Assembly (NCBI GenBank): GCA_017881545.1
Contig: JADGQU010000070.1
Location: 1 to 9,022 of the forward strand
DNA length: 9,022 nucleotides
Direction of reading: 5' to 3'
DNA from: Gemmatimonadaceae bacterium
GTDB taxonomy: Bacteria > Gemmatimonadota > Gemmatimonadetes > Gemmatimonadales > Gemmatimonadaceae
The notes under the pieces were generated by a model. It did no database searches and was not told the origin of the DNA. It was given only the letters and a program-made list of their open reading frames with translations. The translations under genes and the position numbers were made by a program. Below, in pieces: positions 1 to 6,051 of the stretch; the stretch's first letter is position 1, and each line of letters starts with the position of its first letter.

Positions 1-1153
1 TGAACCCGTAGCGGCCGGATGCGCCGACAGCCCAGCCCGCGCCGATTCGCTGCAGGAATCCGCTCCCGAGCGCCAGGCCTTCCACGCGGTTGAACCGCAC
101 GATGTCCGAGACGTGCCGCGCCGAAAAGGCAAAGCTCTTGCTGCGCGCGAGGGCCTGTGCGCGGACGAGGGCGCGCGCTTCCTCCTGGACCTTCTGTACA
201 TCTTCGTCAGTGACCGCTCTCACGTCCGGAGGAAGCGAGTCCAGTACGTGTCCGGTGAATGGGAACGGATTCTGTGCCCTCTCCGCCGGTGGGGCCATCA
301 CGATTTCCGGCCCCGTGAAGTAGCTGGCCGGAATTCCCTTGTTCACCTCGTAGCAGCAGATCTCCCACCGGCCGCGGATGATGCCGCGCGCGGGATAGTC
401 GAGCCAGGATCCGGTGCGACGGATCTCGATCTCCTGCCGGCGCGGCAGCCAGAAGCGGCCCTCGATGAGCGCGTTCTCGAGGACCACTGACACATCCTCC
501 AGCTCCTTGTCGATGAGAGCGGCACGCGTGAAGCTGAACGCCATGCGAACCACCTCTCCCGTCTCGCGGTCGATGTAGACGGCCCCGACCGCGCGCGGCT
601 GGCGGTCATCCTTCGGGCGTACTTTCACCTCATAGACGTCGAGCACCCGGGGGCCGAGGCGAATCTGAAGCGAGTCGTGAATCGCGAAGTCGTACGCTTC
701 CAGTCCCGCCGCCGAGAGCGGATGGGGAACGTCCTGAACTTCATCGCCTTCGCCGATCCTGATGATGTTCCTGAAGTTGTTCTGGACGATGCCCAGGTGA
801 TCGCGGTGGTAGTTGATGTCAGTCGGCAGGAGCAGGGTGTCGCGGCGCCCCATGATGCGCTGCTTGCTCAGATCGGGAGCGCGCCAGTAAACTTCCAACC
901 CCAGCTCGTCCGCCTTCACGATTTTTGGCGGCTCGGGGAATCCCTCTCCAAATTGTGCGAGGAATGTCACGTAGCCGTGCGCCGTCGCCTTGTAGTCGGC
1001 AAGGGCGGTGTCTGCGATCTGAGAGGCTCTTCGCTCGGTGGCGCGCTCGACGAGCTCGCGGGTGCGGGGATCGTTCCACGTCTGCTGGGAGGCGAGCGTG
1101 TTCGCGGAGATGATCGTCGCGATCACGAACTCGGTTAGTAGGCGCAGCTGCAT
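1..1153 (-). CDS. Predicted exported envelope protein of unknown function (partial, C-terminus off the left edge)
   Basis: The frame is open from an ATG at 1153-1151 to the left edge, giving 384 residues without a stop; I translated it by hand. A stop (TAA) lies four codons upstream of the ATG, so this is the first possible ATG. Residues 1-22 look like a Sec signal peptide: a short positive start (MQLR), a hydrophobic stretch (about 8-17) and likely cleavage near NTLA-S. The mature part has alternating beta-type segments, for example VGAVYIDRETGEVVRM (189-204) and FWLPRRQEIEIRR (234-246), then IIRGRWEI (258-265). Near the visible end, FNRVEGLALG (354-363) resembles the NRVEG(L/F) motif that opens the barrel of some outer-membrane families such as DUF5686-like proteins; the following GAGWAVGASGRYGF fits a first barrel strand. 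I infer a periplasmic domain followed by an outer-membrane beta barrel. The function is unknown. It is transcribed divergently from trpE. Confidence 0.8.
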   Translation of the reverse strand, partial: MQLRLLTEFVIATIISANTLASQQTWNDPRTRELVERATERRASQIADTALADYKATAHGYVTFLAQFGEGFPEPPKIVKADELGLEVYWRAPDLSKQRIMGRRDTLLLPTDINYHRDHLGIVQNNFRNIIRIGEGDEVQDVPHPLSAAGLEAYDFAIHDSLQIRLGPRVLDVYEVKVRPKDDRQPRAVGAVYIDRETGEVVRMAFSFTRAALIDKELEDVSVVLENALIEGRFWLPRRQEIEIRRTGSWLDYPARGIIRGRWEICCYEVNKGIPASYFTGPEIVMAPPAERAQNPFPFTGHVLDSLPPDVRAVTDEDVQKVQEEARALVRAQALARSKSFAFSARHVSDIVRFNRVEGLALGSGFLQRIGAGWAVGASGRYGF

Positions 1154-1159
1154 GAAGGA

Positions 1160-1165
1160 AAATTA
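1160..1165 (-). promoter_or_regulatory. Candidate -10 box placed for leaderless transcription of the envelope gene
   Basis: Read on the minus strand, TAATTT ends exactly six bases before the ATG at 1153. A sigma-70-type -10 box at this distance would put transcription start at the A of the start codon, giving a leaderless mRNA. This agrees with the lack of any Shine-Dalgarno before this gene (the preceding bases are TTTTCCTTC). No good -35 lies 16-18 bases upstream; TTGCCC (1192-1187) is 21 bases away. It is a single hexamer, so it could be chance. Confidence 0.3.
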
Positions 1166-1183
1166 GTTGCTGGTCGTTGCCGG
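1166..1183. repeat. Short direct repeat GTTGCYGG with a 10-bp period
   Basis: GTTGCTGG (1166-1173) and GTTGCCGG (1176-1183) differ at one base and start 10 bases apart, about one helical turn, so both copies face the same side of the DNA. They lie between the two divergent start codons. Such spacing is typical of tandem half-sites for a dimeric regulator, but the units are only 8 bp and may be coincidental. Confidence 0.4.
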
Positions 1184-1188
1184 GGAGG

Positions 1189-1196
1189 GCAATTGC
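1189..1196. repeat. 8-bp palindrome GCAATTGC in the divergent gap
   Basis: GCAATTGC is a perfect inverted repeat located 26 bases before the trpE start and 36 bases before the opposite start. Its position between divergent genes would suit an operator. It is too short to assign to any regulator. Confidence 0.3.
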
Positions 1197-1221
1197 GGAG
1201 GAAAAATACCACGGTGATGCG

Positions 1222-2712
1222 ATGAGCTTCGACGATTTCAAACGCAGGGCAGCTTCGGCCACGCTGGTGCCAGTGTGGAAGGACTGCCTTCTCGACACCG
1301 ACACCCCCGTTTCGGCTTTCGCCAAGCTCAGAAGCGGACCGTTCGCGTTTATGCTCGAGTCCGCGCCCGCGGGCGGCGAAACCTGGTCCCGTTACACCTA
1401 TCTCGGAACCGAGCCACGCTCCGCGTGGAGGCTCGCGAACGGTGTCGTGGAAGACTGGACCAGCGAGCAAGGGTGGCATAATGCGCGGACGCCCGCCGAC
1501 CCGCTCGCGGATCTGGGTGCACTCATCGAATCCGCGGAACCCGCGGACGCTCCGGAGCTGGGGCAGTTCTGGGGCGGAGTCGTTGGATACTTCGGCTACG
1601 ACGTCGTGCGGCTCATCGAGAAGCTGCCCAACCGTCCGCCAAAAGGTCTCGGAGCTCCCGACGCGATCTTCGTATTCACTCGATCGCTCGTGATACTCGA
1701 CAATCTCCATGGGCGCGCGCGTGTGGTGGTTTCGGTTCCGGTTCCGAGGGGCGCCCGCGAAGCTGAGCTCGCGTCCATGTACGACGGCGCCGTTGCGGAG
1801 CTGGACGATGTTCTCGCGCGCCTGCGGAAGCCGGCCCGTTTGGAATCAATGTCGCCCGACTTGAGCGCCCGCCCGATCGAGGGTCGCTCCAGCTACGACC
1901 GCGCCGATTTCATAACGCACGTCGACCGCATCAAGGAGTACATCCGCGCAGGCGACTGCTTTCAGGCGCTGTTGTCGCGCCGCATCGATGTTCCACTCGA
2001 CTTCGATCCCGCCGACCTCTACCGCGCGCTACGGGCGATCAATCCGTCCCCCTACATGTACCATCTCGTGCTTGACGGAGTCGAAATCGTCGGCAGCTCT
2101 CCCGAGCTGCTCGTGCGCGTATCGGACAACCACATCACCCTTCGGCCGATTGCGGGGACGCGGCCCCGCGGCAAGACGCCCGATGAGGACGAGTTTCTCT
2201 CGGCCGATCTGCTCGCCGACGAAAAAGAACGGGCCGAGCACGTGATGCTCGTGGATCTCGGGAGAAACGACGTCGGCCGCGTGGCGAAATACGGCACGGT
2301 GAAAGTCACCGAGCTGATGAAGATCGAGAAGTACTCGCACGTGCTGCACATCGTGAGTCAGGTCGAGGGCGACCTGAACGATGGACTGTCGGCACTCGAT
2401 GTGTTTCGCGCGACCTTTCCCGCCGGCACGATGACGGGAGCGCCGAAGATTCGGGCGATGGAGATCATCGACGAGCTGGAGCCGGTATCGCGGGGACCGT
2501 ACGCGGGGGCGATCGGCTACATCGGTGCGGGCGGCAAGCGGATGGATCTGGCAATCACGATCAGGACGTGCGTCATCGCGGGCGGCACGGCATCGGTCCA
2601 GGCCGGCGCGGGCATCGTCGCGGATTCGGTTCCCGAGCGTGAGTGGGAGGAGACGCGCAGCAAGGCCCAAGCCCTCTTGAGTGCCATCGCATCGGTGCGA
2701 CAATCGCGATGA
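1222..2712 (+). CDS. trpE: Anthranilate synthase component I
   Basis: Synthesises anthranilate from chorismate, with ammonia supplied by a glutaminase subunit (TrpG), as the first committed step of tryptophan synthesis in the cytoplasm. The ATG at 1222 gives 496 residues, usual for TrpE, and an N-terminus (MSFDDFKRRA) typical of the family; the frame extends to a TTG at 1177 but that adds atypical residues. The N-terminal domain has LES (45-47) and RYT (57-59), matching the LLES/RYS elements of the tryptophan feedback site. The chorismate-binding domain shows PIAGTRPRG (309-317), HVMLVDLGRND (340-350) and GTMTGAPK (402-409). The alanine in PIAGT indicates TrpE; PabB-type aminodeoxychorismate synthases usually have lysine there. 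No trpG or trpD is adjacent, so the glutaminase must be encoded elsewhere. Its TGA overlaps the next gene's ATG (ATGA, 2709-2712), implying translational coupling. Confidence 0.95.
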   Translation: MSFDDFKRRAASATLVPVWKDCLLDTDTPVSAFAKLRSGPFAFMLESAPAGGETWSRYTYLGTEPRSAWRLANGVVEDWTSEQGWHNARTPADPLADLGALIESAEPADAPELGQFWGGVVGYFGYDVVRLIEKLPNRPPKGLGAPDAIFVFTRSLVILDNLHGRARVVVSVPVPRGAREAELASMYDGAVAELDDVLARLRKPARLESMSPDLSARPIEGRSSYDRADFITHVDRIKEYIRAGDCFQALLSRRIDVPLDFDPADLYRALRAINPSPYMYHLVLDGVEIVGSSPELLVRVSDNHITLRPIAGTRPRGKTPDEDEFLSADLLADEKERAEHVMLVDLGRNDVGRVAKYGTVKVTELMKIEKYSHVLHIVSQVEGDLNDGLSALDVFRATFPAGTMTGAPKIRAMEIIDELEPVSRGPYAGAIGYIGAGGKRMDLAITIRTCVIAGGTASVQAGAGIVADSVPEREWEETRSKAQALLSAIASVRQSR

Positions 2713-3464
2713 TCGTCGGGGTCACAATTCCTGCGTATGAGCGGTTCGTGGTCGGAGGCGCGCGCGTGATCGCCACTAGAGGCTGCGCACCGAGTATCCG
2801 CGAAGTGTTGGAGAAGGAAAGGCTCTACGAGTACGCTGCGCGCCAGCCGAATGCCGTCGCACTGGTCGGACGCGCGCCGGTCTTCGCGGTGGACCTTCCC
2901 GGCGACTGCGGCAGAGCGGTGGTGCGCCACAACATGCGCGGCGGCTGGATGGCCAAGTTCAACACCGATCTCTTCGTGCTGCCGACGCAGGGCTATCAGG
3001 AGCTGCTGTCGTCGCTGCGTCTGCGCGCGAGCGGAGTGAGCACGCCAGAGGTCCTCGCCTATGTCTCCTATCCGAAGAACTTCATGCTGCGGCGTTCCGA
3101 CGTCGCGACGCGGGAGATCCCCTACGGCCACGATCTTTCCGTCGCGCTGGCCAAGGTCACGGATCACGACCACCGGGTCATGGTGCTGGACGCCATTGTG
3201 AGAATGCTCCGATCGCTTACCCAGGCCGGAGCGCACCACCAGGATCTCAATCTGAAGAACGTCCTGCTCACGGCAGGCGATGGCCCGGGGCTCGATCCGC
3301 ACCTGCTCGACGTGGATCGCGTCCGGTTCAGCTCACCGGGATCGCCGCTGGTGGCGAAGGCAAATCTCGACAGGCTCATACGCTCGCTGAGGAAATGGCG
3401 CGACCTCCACGCTCTTCCCTACTCGGCGGAAGACGAAGAGTATCTGCGGTTCAAGAGCGTCTAG
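2709..3464 (+). CDS. Kdo/WaaP-family lipopolysaccharide kinase (KdkA-like)
   Basis: Likely phosphorylates a sugar, probably Kdo, of the LPS inner core on the cytoplasmic side of the inner membrane using ATP. The start is the ATG at 2709, which overlaps the trpE stop; an in-frame GTG at 2643 would add 22 residues deep inside trpE and is unlikely. The product has 251 residues, close to the usual size of Kdo kinases. VVRHNMRGGW (71-80) matches the RHYRRGG-type motif of the KdkA family. The catalytic loop is HQDLNLKNVLL (177-187), with D179 as probable base and N184 as metal ligand. LLDVDRVRF (199-207) replaces the protein-kinase DFG region, as is normal in this family. There is no signal peptide or membrane segment. 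A heptosyltransferase-like gene follows with a one-base overlap, supporting a role in LPS core assembly. Kdo as the acceptor is inferred from family resemblance. Confidence 0.8.
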   Translation: MIVGVTIPAYERFVVGGARVIATRGCAPSIREVLEKERLYEYAARQPNAVALVGRAPVFAVDLPGDCGRAVVRHNMRGGWMAKFNTDLFVLPTQGYQELLSSLRLRASGVSTPEVLAYVSYPKNFMLRRSDVATREIPYGHDLSVALAKVTDHDHRVMVLDAIVRMLRSLTQAGAHHQDLNLKNVLLTAGDGPGLDPHLLDVDRVRFSSPGSPLVAKANLDRLIRSLRKWRDLHALPYSAEDEEYLRFKSV

Positions 3465-4516
3465 TGAGCTCGCTCGTCGTGCCCGGAGTACCGGATCGCA
3501 TCTGTGTCGTGATGATGAGCGCCGTCGGTGACGCCGTGCACGTGCTGCCGGTGATCAACGCGCTCAAGCGGGCGAATCCCGAAACGCACATCACCTGGGT
3601 GCTCCAGCCGGGGCCGGCAGCGCTGGTGCGGGGCCACCGGTCGGTCGATGAGATAATCACCTTCGATCGCTCCAAGGGCCTCATGGCTTTCGCAGATGTC
3701 AGTTCGGCGCTCGCCAAGCGGCGCTTCGACATCGTGATCAACCTCCAGGTCTACTTCAAGGCGGGAATCGTCACCGGCGCGACGCACGCTCCCATCAAGC
3801 TCGGTTTCGATCGGTCGCGCGCGCGCGACCTGAACTGGCTCTTCACCAACAGGAAGATCCCGTTTCACTCCGTCCAGCACGTGCAGGATCAGTACTTCGA
3901 GTTTCTGACGGCGCTCGGAGTCTCACCCGAGCCGGTGGAATGGGACCTGGGCCCGTGGCCTCAGGAGCGCGAGTGGCAACGGAACTTTGTCGCATCGATC
4001 GACAGGCCGATTGCATCCATCGTCGTGGCGACGAGCAAGCCGGAGAAGGACTGGATGCCTGAACGGTGGGCCGAGGTGAGTGACGCGCTCCACGAGGATT
4101 TTGGAATGCAGGTGGTTCTCGTCGGTGGTCGTTCAGAGCGGGAGCTGGCCGCTGAGCGAATCGTCATGGAGCGCGCGCGGCACAAGCCGCGCTCCGAGCT
4201 CGGGAGCGGGCTCAGGAATCTCGTCTCGATTCTGGATGCGTCGTCGCTCGTGCTCTCGCCCGATACCGGACCGTTGCACATGAGCGTCGCACTCGACCGT
4301 CCGGTAATCAGTCTTCTGGGCTACACAAATCCAAAGCGCACTGGGCCATACCGCCGATCGCACAATCTCATGATTGATGCATACGGTGACCCCGGAGAGA
4401 ATTATCCTATCTCGATGGAGAATCGTCCCGGAAGAATGAAAGGAATCGAGACGCGTCACGTGCTGGAGAAGGTGCAGCTGTGGCGTGACCGCTACGCCGG
4501 AAAAGCCGGAGGATGA
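3464..4516 (+). CDS. Glycosyltransferase family 9 protein, heptosyltransferase-like
   Basis: Probably transfers a heptose from an ADP-activated donor to the LPS inner core in the cytoplasm. I chose the GTG at 3464, whose G is also the last base of the preceding TAG; it gives 350 residues, the usual size of WaaC/WaaF-type enzymes. Longer in-frame starts would sit inside the kinase gene. The N-terminal Rossmann domain begins with ICVVMMSAVGDAVHVLPV (13-30), including the SxxGD motif (19-23) whose aspartate is important in this family. The donor-binding domain begins near SIVVATSKPEKDWMPERW and contains SPDTGPLHMSVAL (265-277) and GYTNPKRTGPYR, all typical of GT9. No membrane segment is seen. 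It lies between a Kdo-kinase-like gene and a NUDIX gene in an overlapping cluster. Whether it is heptosyltransferase I, II or another GT9 enzyme cannot be decided from the sequence alone. Confidence 0.88.
   Translation: MSSLVVPGVPDRICVVMMSAVGDAVHVLPVINALKRANPETHITWVLQPGPAALVRGHRSVDEIITFDRSKGLMAFADVSSALAKRRFDIVINLQVYFKAGIVTGATHAPIKLGFDRSRARDLNWLFTNRKIPFHSVQHVQDQYFEFLTALGVSPEPVEWDLGPWPQEREWQRNFVASIDRPIASIVVATSKPEKDWMPERWAEVSDALHEDFGMQVVLVGGRSERELAAERIVMERARHKPRSELGSGLRNLVSILDASSLVLSPDTGPLHMSVALDRPVISLLGYTNPKRTGPYRRSHNLMIDAYGDPGENYPISMENRPGRMKGIETRHVLEKVQLWRDRYAGKAGG
3813..3830. repeat. 18-bp perfect palindrome with a (CG)6 core
   Basis: GGTCGCGCGCGCGCGACC is identical to its reverse complement, with an uninterrupted alternating CG tract at 3816-3827. 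It lies inside the glycosyltransferase gene and encodes part of an Arg-rich SRARD segment. Such tracts can form cruciform or Z-DNA and are rich in BssHII/BstUI-type sites. In GC-rich DNA codon bias alone may explain it. Confidence 0.6.
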
Positions 4517-5001
4517 CAAAGCGAAGCGCTGGTGAGTCTCCATCGAAAAAACCGCTGACGATCAAGGTGCCCGTCAAAGAGCAGGTCTCCGCTGGCGGTG
4601 TAGTGTTTCGCGGAGACAAGGAAAACATCGAAGTCGTGATCGTTTCCGTCGGCGGCCAGCACAGATGGCAGCTGCCCAAGGGCTTGGTCGACAAGGACGA
4701 GAGTCCCGAGATTGCGGCGGTGCGCGAGGCCCATGAGGAGGGCGGAGTCTCGAGCAAGGTCGTGGAGCTGATCGAGACAATCGAGTACTGGTATGCCGGT
4801 CTCGACAACGGCATCAGGGTGCGCTTCCACAAGCGTGTTCACTTCTACCTGCTGTGCTACCTCTCGGGCGACACGAAGGATCACGACTGGGAAGTGAACG
4901 AGGCGCGTTGGGTTCCGATCGAGGATGCAGCGAGCCAGCTTGCCTTCGACAATGAGCGGCGCGTGATGGAGCGGGCGCGCGAGCTGCTCGCCCGCGTCTA
5001 G
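4513..5001 (+). CDS. NUDIX hydrolase
   Basis: Hydrolyses a nucleoside diphosphate linked to another group; the substrate is not determined by the sequence. A complete Nudix box (GX5EX7REUXEEXGU) lies at residues 57-79: G57, E63, then REAHEEGGV (71-79). The metal-binding glutamates E72, E75 and E76 are present. It is preceded by WQLPKG (52-57), as in diadenosine-polyphosphate-type and MutT-like members. The product has 162 residues with one Nudix domain and a short polar N-terminal extension (1-23) before the first strand (QVSAGGVVF). The ATG overlaps the previous stop (ATGA 4513-4516). GGAGG (4508-4512) directly abuts this ATG, too close for normal Shine-Dalgarno use, so initiation probably depends on coupling. 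The stop codon overlaps the convergent maf stop. House-cleaning or Ap4A-type activity is a reasonable guess only. Confidence 0.92.
   Translation: MTKRSAGESPSKKPLTIKVPVKEQVSAGGVVFRGDKENIEVVIVSVGGQHRWQLPKGLVDKDESPEIAAVREAHEEGGVSSKVVELIETIEYWYAGLDNGIRVRFHKRVHFYLLCYLSGDTKDHDWEVNEARWVPIEDAASQLAFDNERRVMERARELLARV
4971..4995. terminator. GC-rich hairpin at the convergent gene junction (no U-tract)
   Basis: GCGGG (4971-4975) pairs with CCCGC (4991-4995), and CGAG (4980-4983) pairs with CTCG (4987-4990) around a CTG loop, leaving CGCG as a 5' bulge. It lies within the last codons of the NUDIX gene and two bases past the maf stop on the other strand. No run of T follows on either strand, so it is not a classical intrinsic terminator. 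It could slow or end transcription from either side, or simply reflect GC-rich codons. Confidence 0.3.
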
Positions 5002-5615
5002 TCGGCGGAGGTCTGGTCGATTGACGTCGCCAGCTCGCCGAACCTGTACCTGACTCCGACGTCCCGCATCAATCCCACCAGTCGCGCCAGCGGCAGTCCC
5101 ATGACGGCGAAGTAATCTCCCTCGACCCGTTCGACGATCGTCGCTCCGAATCCCTGGATGCCGTAGGCGCCCGCCTTGTCCATCGGCTCCCCTGTCGCGA
5201 TATACGCCTCGATCTCGTCGTCGCGCAGCCGGCGGAATTTCACGCGTACCTCCTCTATGGCCGAGCAGAGTTTACTGCCGCGGGAGACAGCGACGGCGGT
5301 GATGACAGTGTGCTCGCGGCCGCTAAGCATGCCGAGCATTCGGGCCGCATCTGCGGCGTCGCTCGGCTTTCCGAGGACTTTGCGATTGACGACGACGACG
5401 GTGTCGGCGCCGATAGTGATGAGATCCAGGTCACCCCCGGCGATCGCGCTCGCTTTCTCGCGGGCCAGCCGCTCGGCGTAGCGGCGGGGGGCTTCACGCG
5501 GACGCATCGTCTCGTCGATGTTGGCCGGACGCACCTCGTGCGGAATCCCGATCAGATTGAGCAGGTCCCGGCGTCTCGGAGAAGAGGACGCGAGCACGAC
5601 GTGACAGATGCTCAC
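4998..5615 (-). CDS. maf: Maf-family nucleoside triphosphate pyrophosphatase (YhdE/dTTP-UTPase type)
   Basis: Hydrolyses dTTP, UTP or modified nucleotides to the monophosphate and pyrophosphate, a cytoplasmic pool-cleaning function also linked to septum formation in some bacteria. The product has 205 residues. Family motifs appear in order: ASSSPRRRDLL (9-19), NIDE (32-35), EKA (53-55), IGADTVVVV (68-76), LGKP (81-84), LSGREHTVIT (97-106), and DKAGAYGIQG (146-155) followed by GDYFAVMGLP (166-175). SSPRR, the lysine in EKA and the glutamine in IQG fit the dTTP/UTP-specific branch; that specificity is inferred. The GTG start at 5615 overlaps the dtd stop as GTGA (5615-5612), suggesting translational coupling. 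A GTG six codons further in would also leave the SSSPRR motif intact, so the start is not fully certain. Its TAG shares the CTAG at 4998-5001 with the opposite NUDIX gene. Confidence 0.93.
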   Translation of the reverse strand: MSICHVVLASSSPRRRDLLNLIGIPHEVRPANIDETMRPREAPRRYAERLAREKASAIAGGDLDLITIGADTVVVVNRKVLGKPSDAADAARMLGMLSGREHTVITAVAVSRGSKLCSAIEEVRVKFRRLRDDEIEAYIATGEPMDKAGAYGIQGFGATIVERVEGDYFAVMGLPLARLVGLMRDVGVRYRFGELATSIDQTSAD

Positions 5616-6049
5616 CGCTCGAGCCAGAGTGTTACGGGTCCATCGTTCACGAGCTCGACTTCCATCATCTCGCCGAATTCACCGCTCTCGACCTTGATCC
5701 CGCGCTCGCGCAGCGCCGCCAGGAACCGCTCGTACAGTGGGATTGCCTCCTCCGGGCGGGCGGCGTCGATGAAACTCGGACGCTTACCCTTGTCCGCGTT
5801 GCCGTACAGAGTGAACTGCGACACGACCAACATCGCGCCGCCGACCTCCGAAAGGGCGAGATTCATTTTTCCCTCGGCGTCGCCGAAAAGCCGGAGGCCG
5901 GATGTCTTCTCCGCCATCCAGTCTGCTTTCTCGGGCGTGTCGCCGTGCGTGAAGCCGACGAGAAGGAGGAATCCCGTCCCAATGCTTCCCGCCTTCCGCT
6001 CTCCGATGCGGACTTCAGCCCGCGAGACCCGCTGAAGCAGAACTCTCAG
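5612..6049 (-). CDS. dtd: D-aminoacyl-tRNA deacylase, probable CTG start
   Basis: Removes D-amino acids (and achiral glycine from mischarged tRNAs) from tRNA in the cytoplasm, enforcing chirality in translation. Reading from the CTG at 6049-6047 gives exactly 145 residues, the length of the E. coli enzyme, beginning (M)RVLLQRVSRAEV, the standard N-terminus. The active-site motif SQFTL (77-81) and the cross-subunit Gly-cisPro motif NDGPVT (135-140) fall at the same positions as in E. coli Dtd. DAEGKMNL (57-64) is also family-typical. No ATG, GTG or TTG occurs in this frame near the expected start: the next is ATG at 5917 (residue 45), which would remove the first strands and leave about 101 residues. 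GGAG at 6058-6055 lies five bases before the CTG. The gene begins two bases after the glmS stop, and its TGA overlaps the maf GTG. Function is near certain; the start is strongly favoured but unusual. Confidence 0.93.
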   Translation of the reverse strand: MRVLLQRVSRAEVRIGERKAGSIGTGFLLLVGFTHGDTPEKADWMAEKTSGLRLFGDAEGKMNLALSEVGGAMLVVSQFTLYGNADKGKRPSFIDAARPEEAIPLYERFLAALRERGIKVESGEFGEMMEVELVNDGPVTLWLER

Positions 6050-6051
6050 TA

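Larger units (their letters stand above)
1154..1221. promoter_or_regulatory. Divergent intergenic region between the envelope gene and trpE
   Basis: These 68 bases are the only real gene-free gap in the window and must carry promoters for both directions unless they lie inside the flanking genes. I see no convincing -35/-10 pair for trpE; TTGCCG (1177-1182) with AAAAAT (1202-1207) is weak and has a 19-base spacer. There is no leader peptide with tandem Trp codons, and too little room for an attenuator. GGAGG at 1197-1201 lies 20 bases before the trpE ATG, too far for an ordinary Shine-Dalgarno. The gap also holds a short direct repeat, an 8-bp palindrome and a 5-bp stem (TTGCC 1177-1181 with GGCAA 1188-1192). 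Confidence 0.55.

Noticed and set aside
677..1138. Plus-strand open frame of about 153 codons opposite the exported protein gene
   Set aside because: It mirrors the minus-strand gene, shows no recognisable motif, and long antisense frames are expected in GC-rich DNA.
1154..1221. Trp attenuator or leader peptide before trpE
   Set aside because: No frame with tandem TGG codons and no terminator with a T-run fit in this gap; the tiny GTG-ATG-CGA-TGA frame at 1214-1225 has no Trp codon.
1177..1221. TTG at 1177 as the trpE start
   Set aside because: It would add 15 residues not typical of TrpE; the ATG at 1222 gives the usual N-terminus and leaves room for regulation.
819..1325. Minus-strand open frame spanning the divergent gap
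   Set aside because: Its frame is shifted from the exported protein gene, it covers the trpE 5' end antisense, and its translation is Arg/His-rich without domain features.
2029..2703. Minus-strand open frame of 224 codons opposite trpE
   Set aside because: It is antisense to conserved trpE motifs and carries no domain signal.
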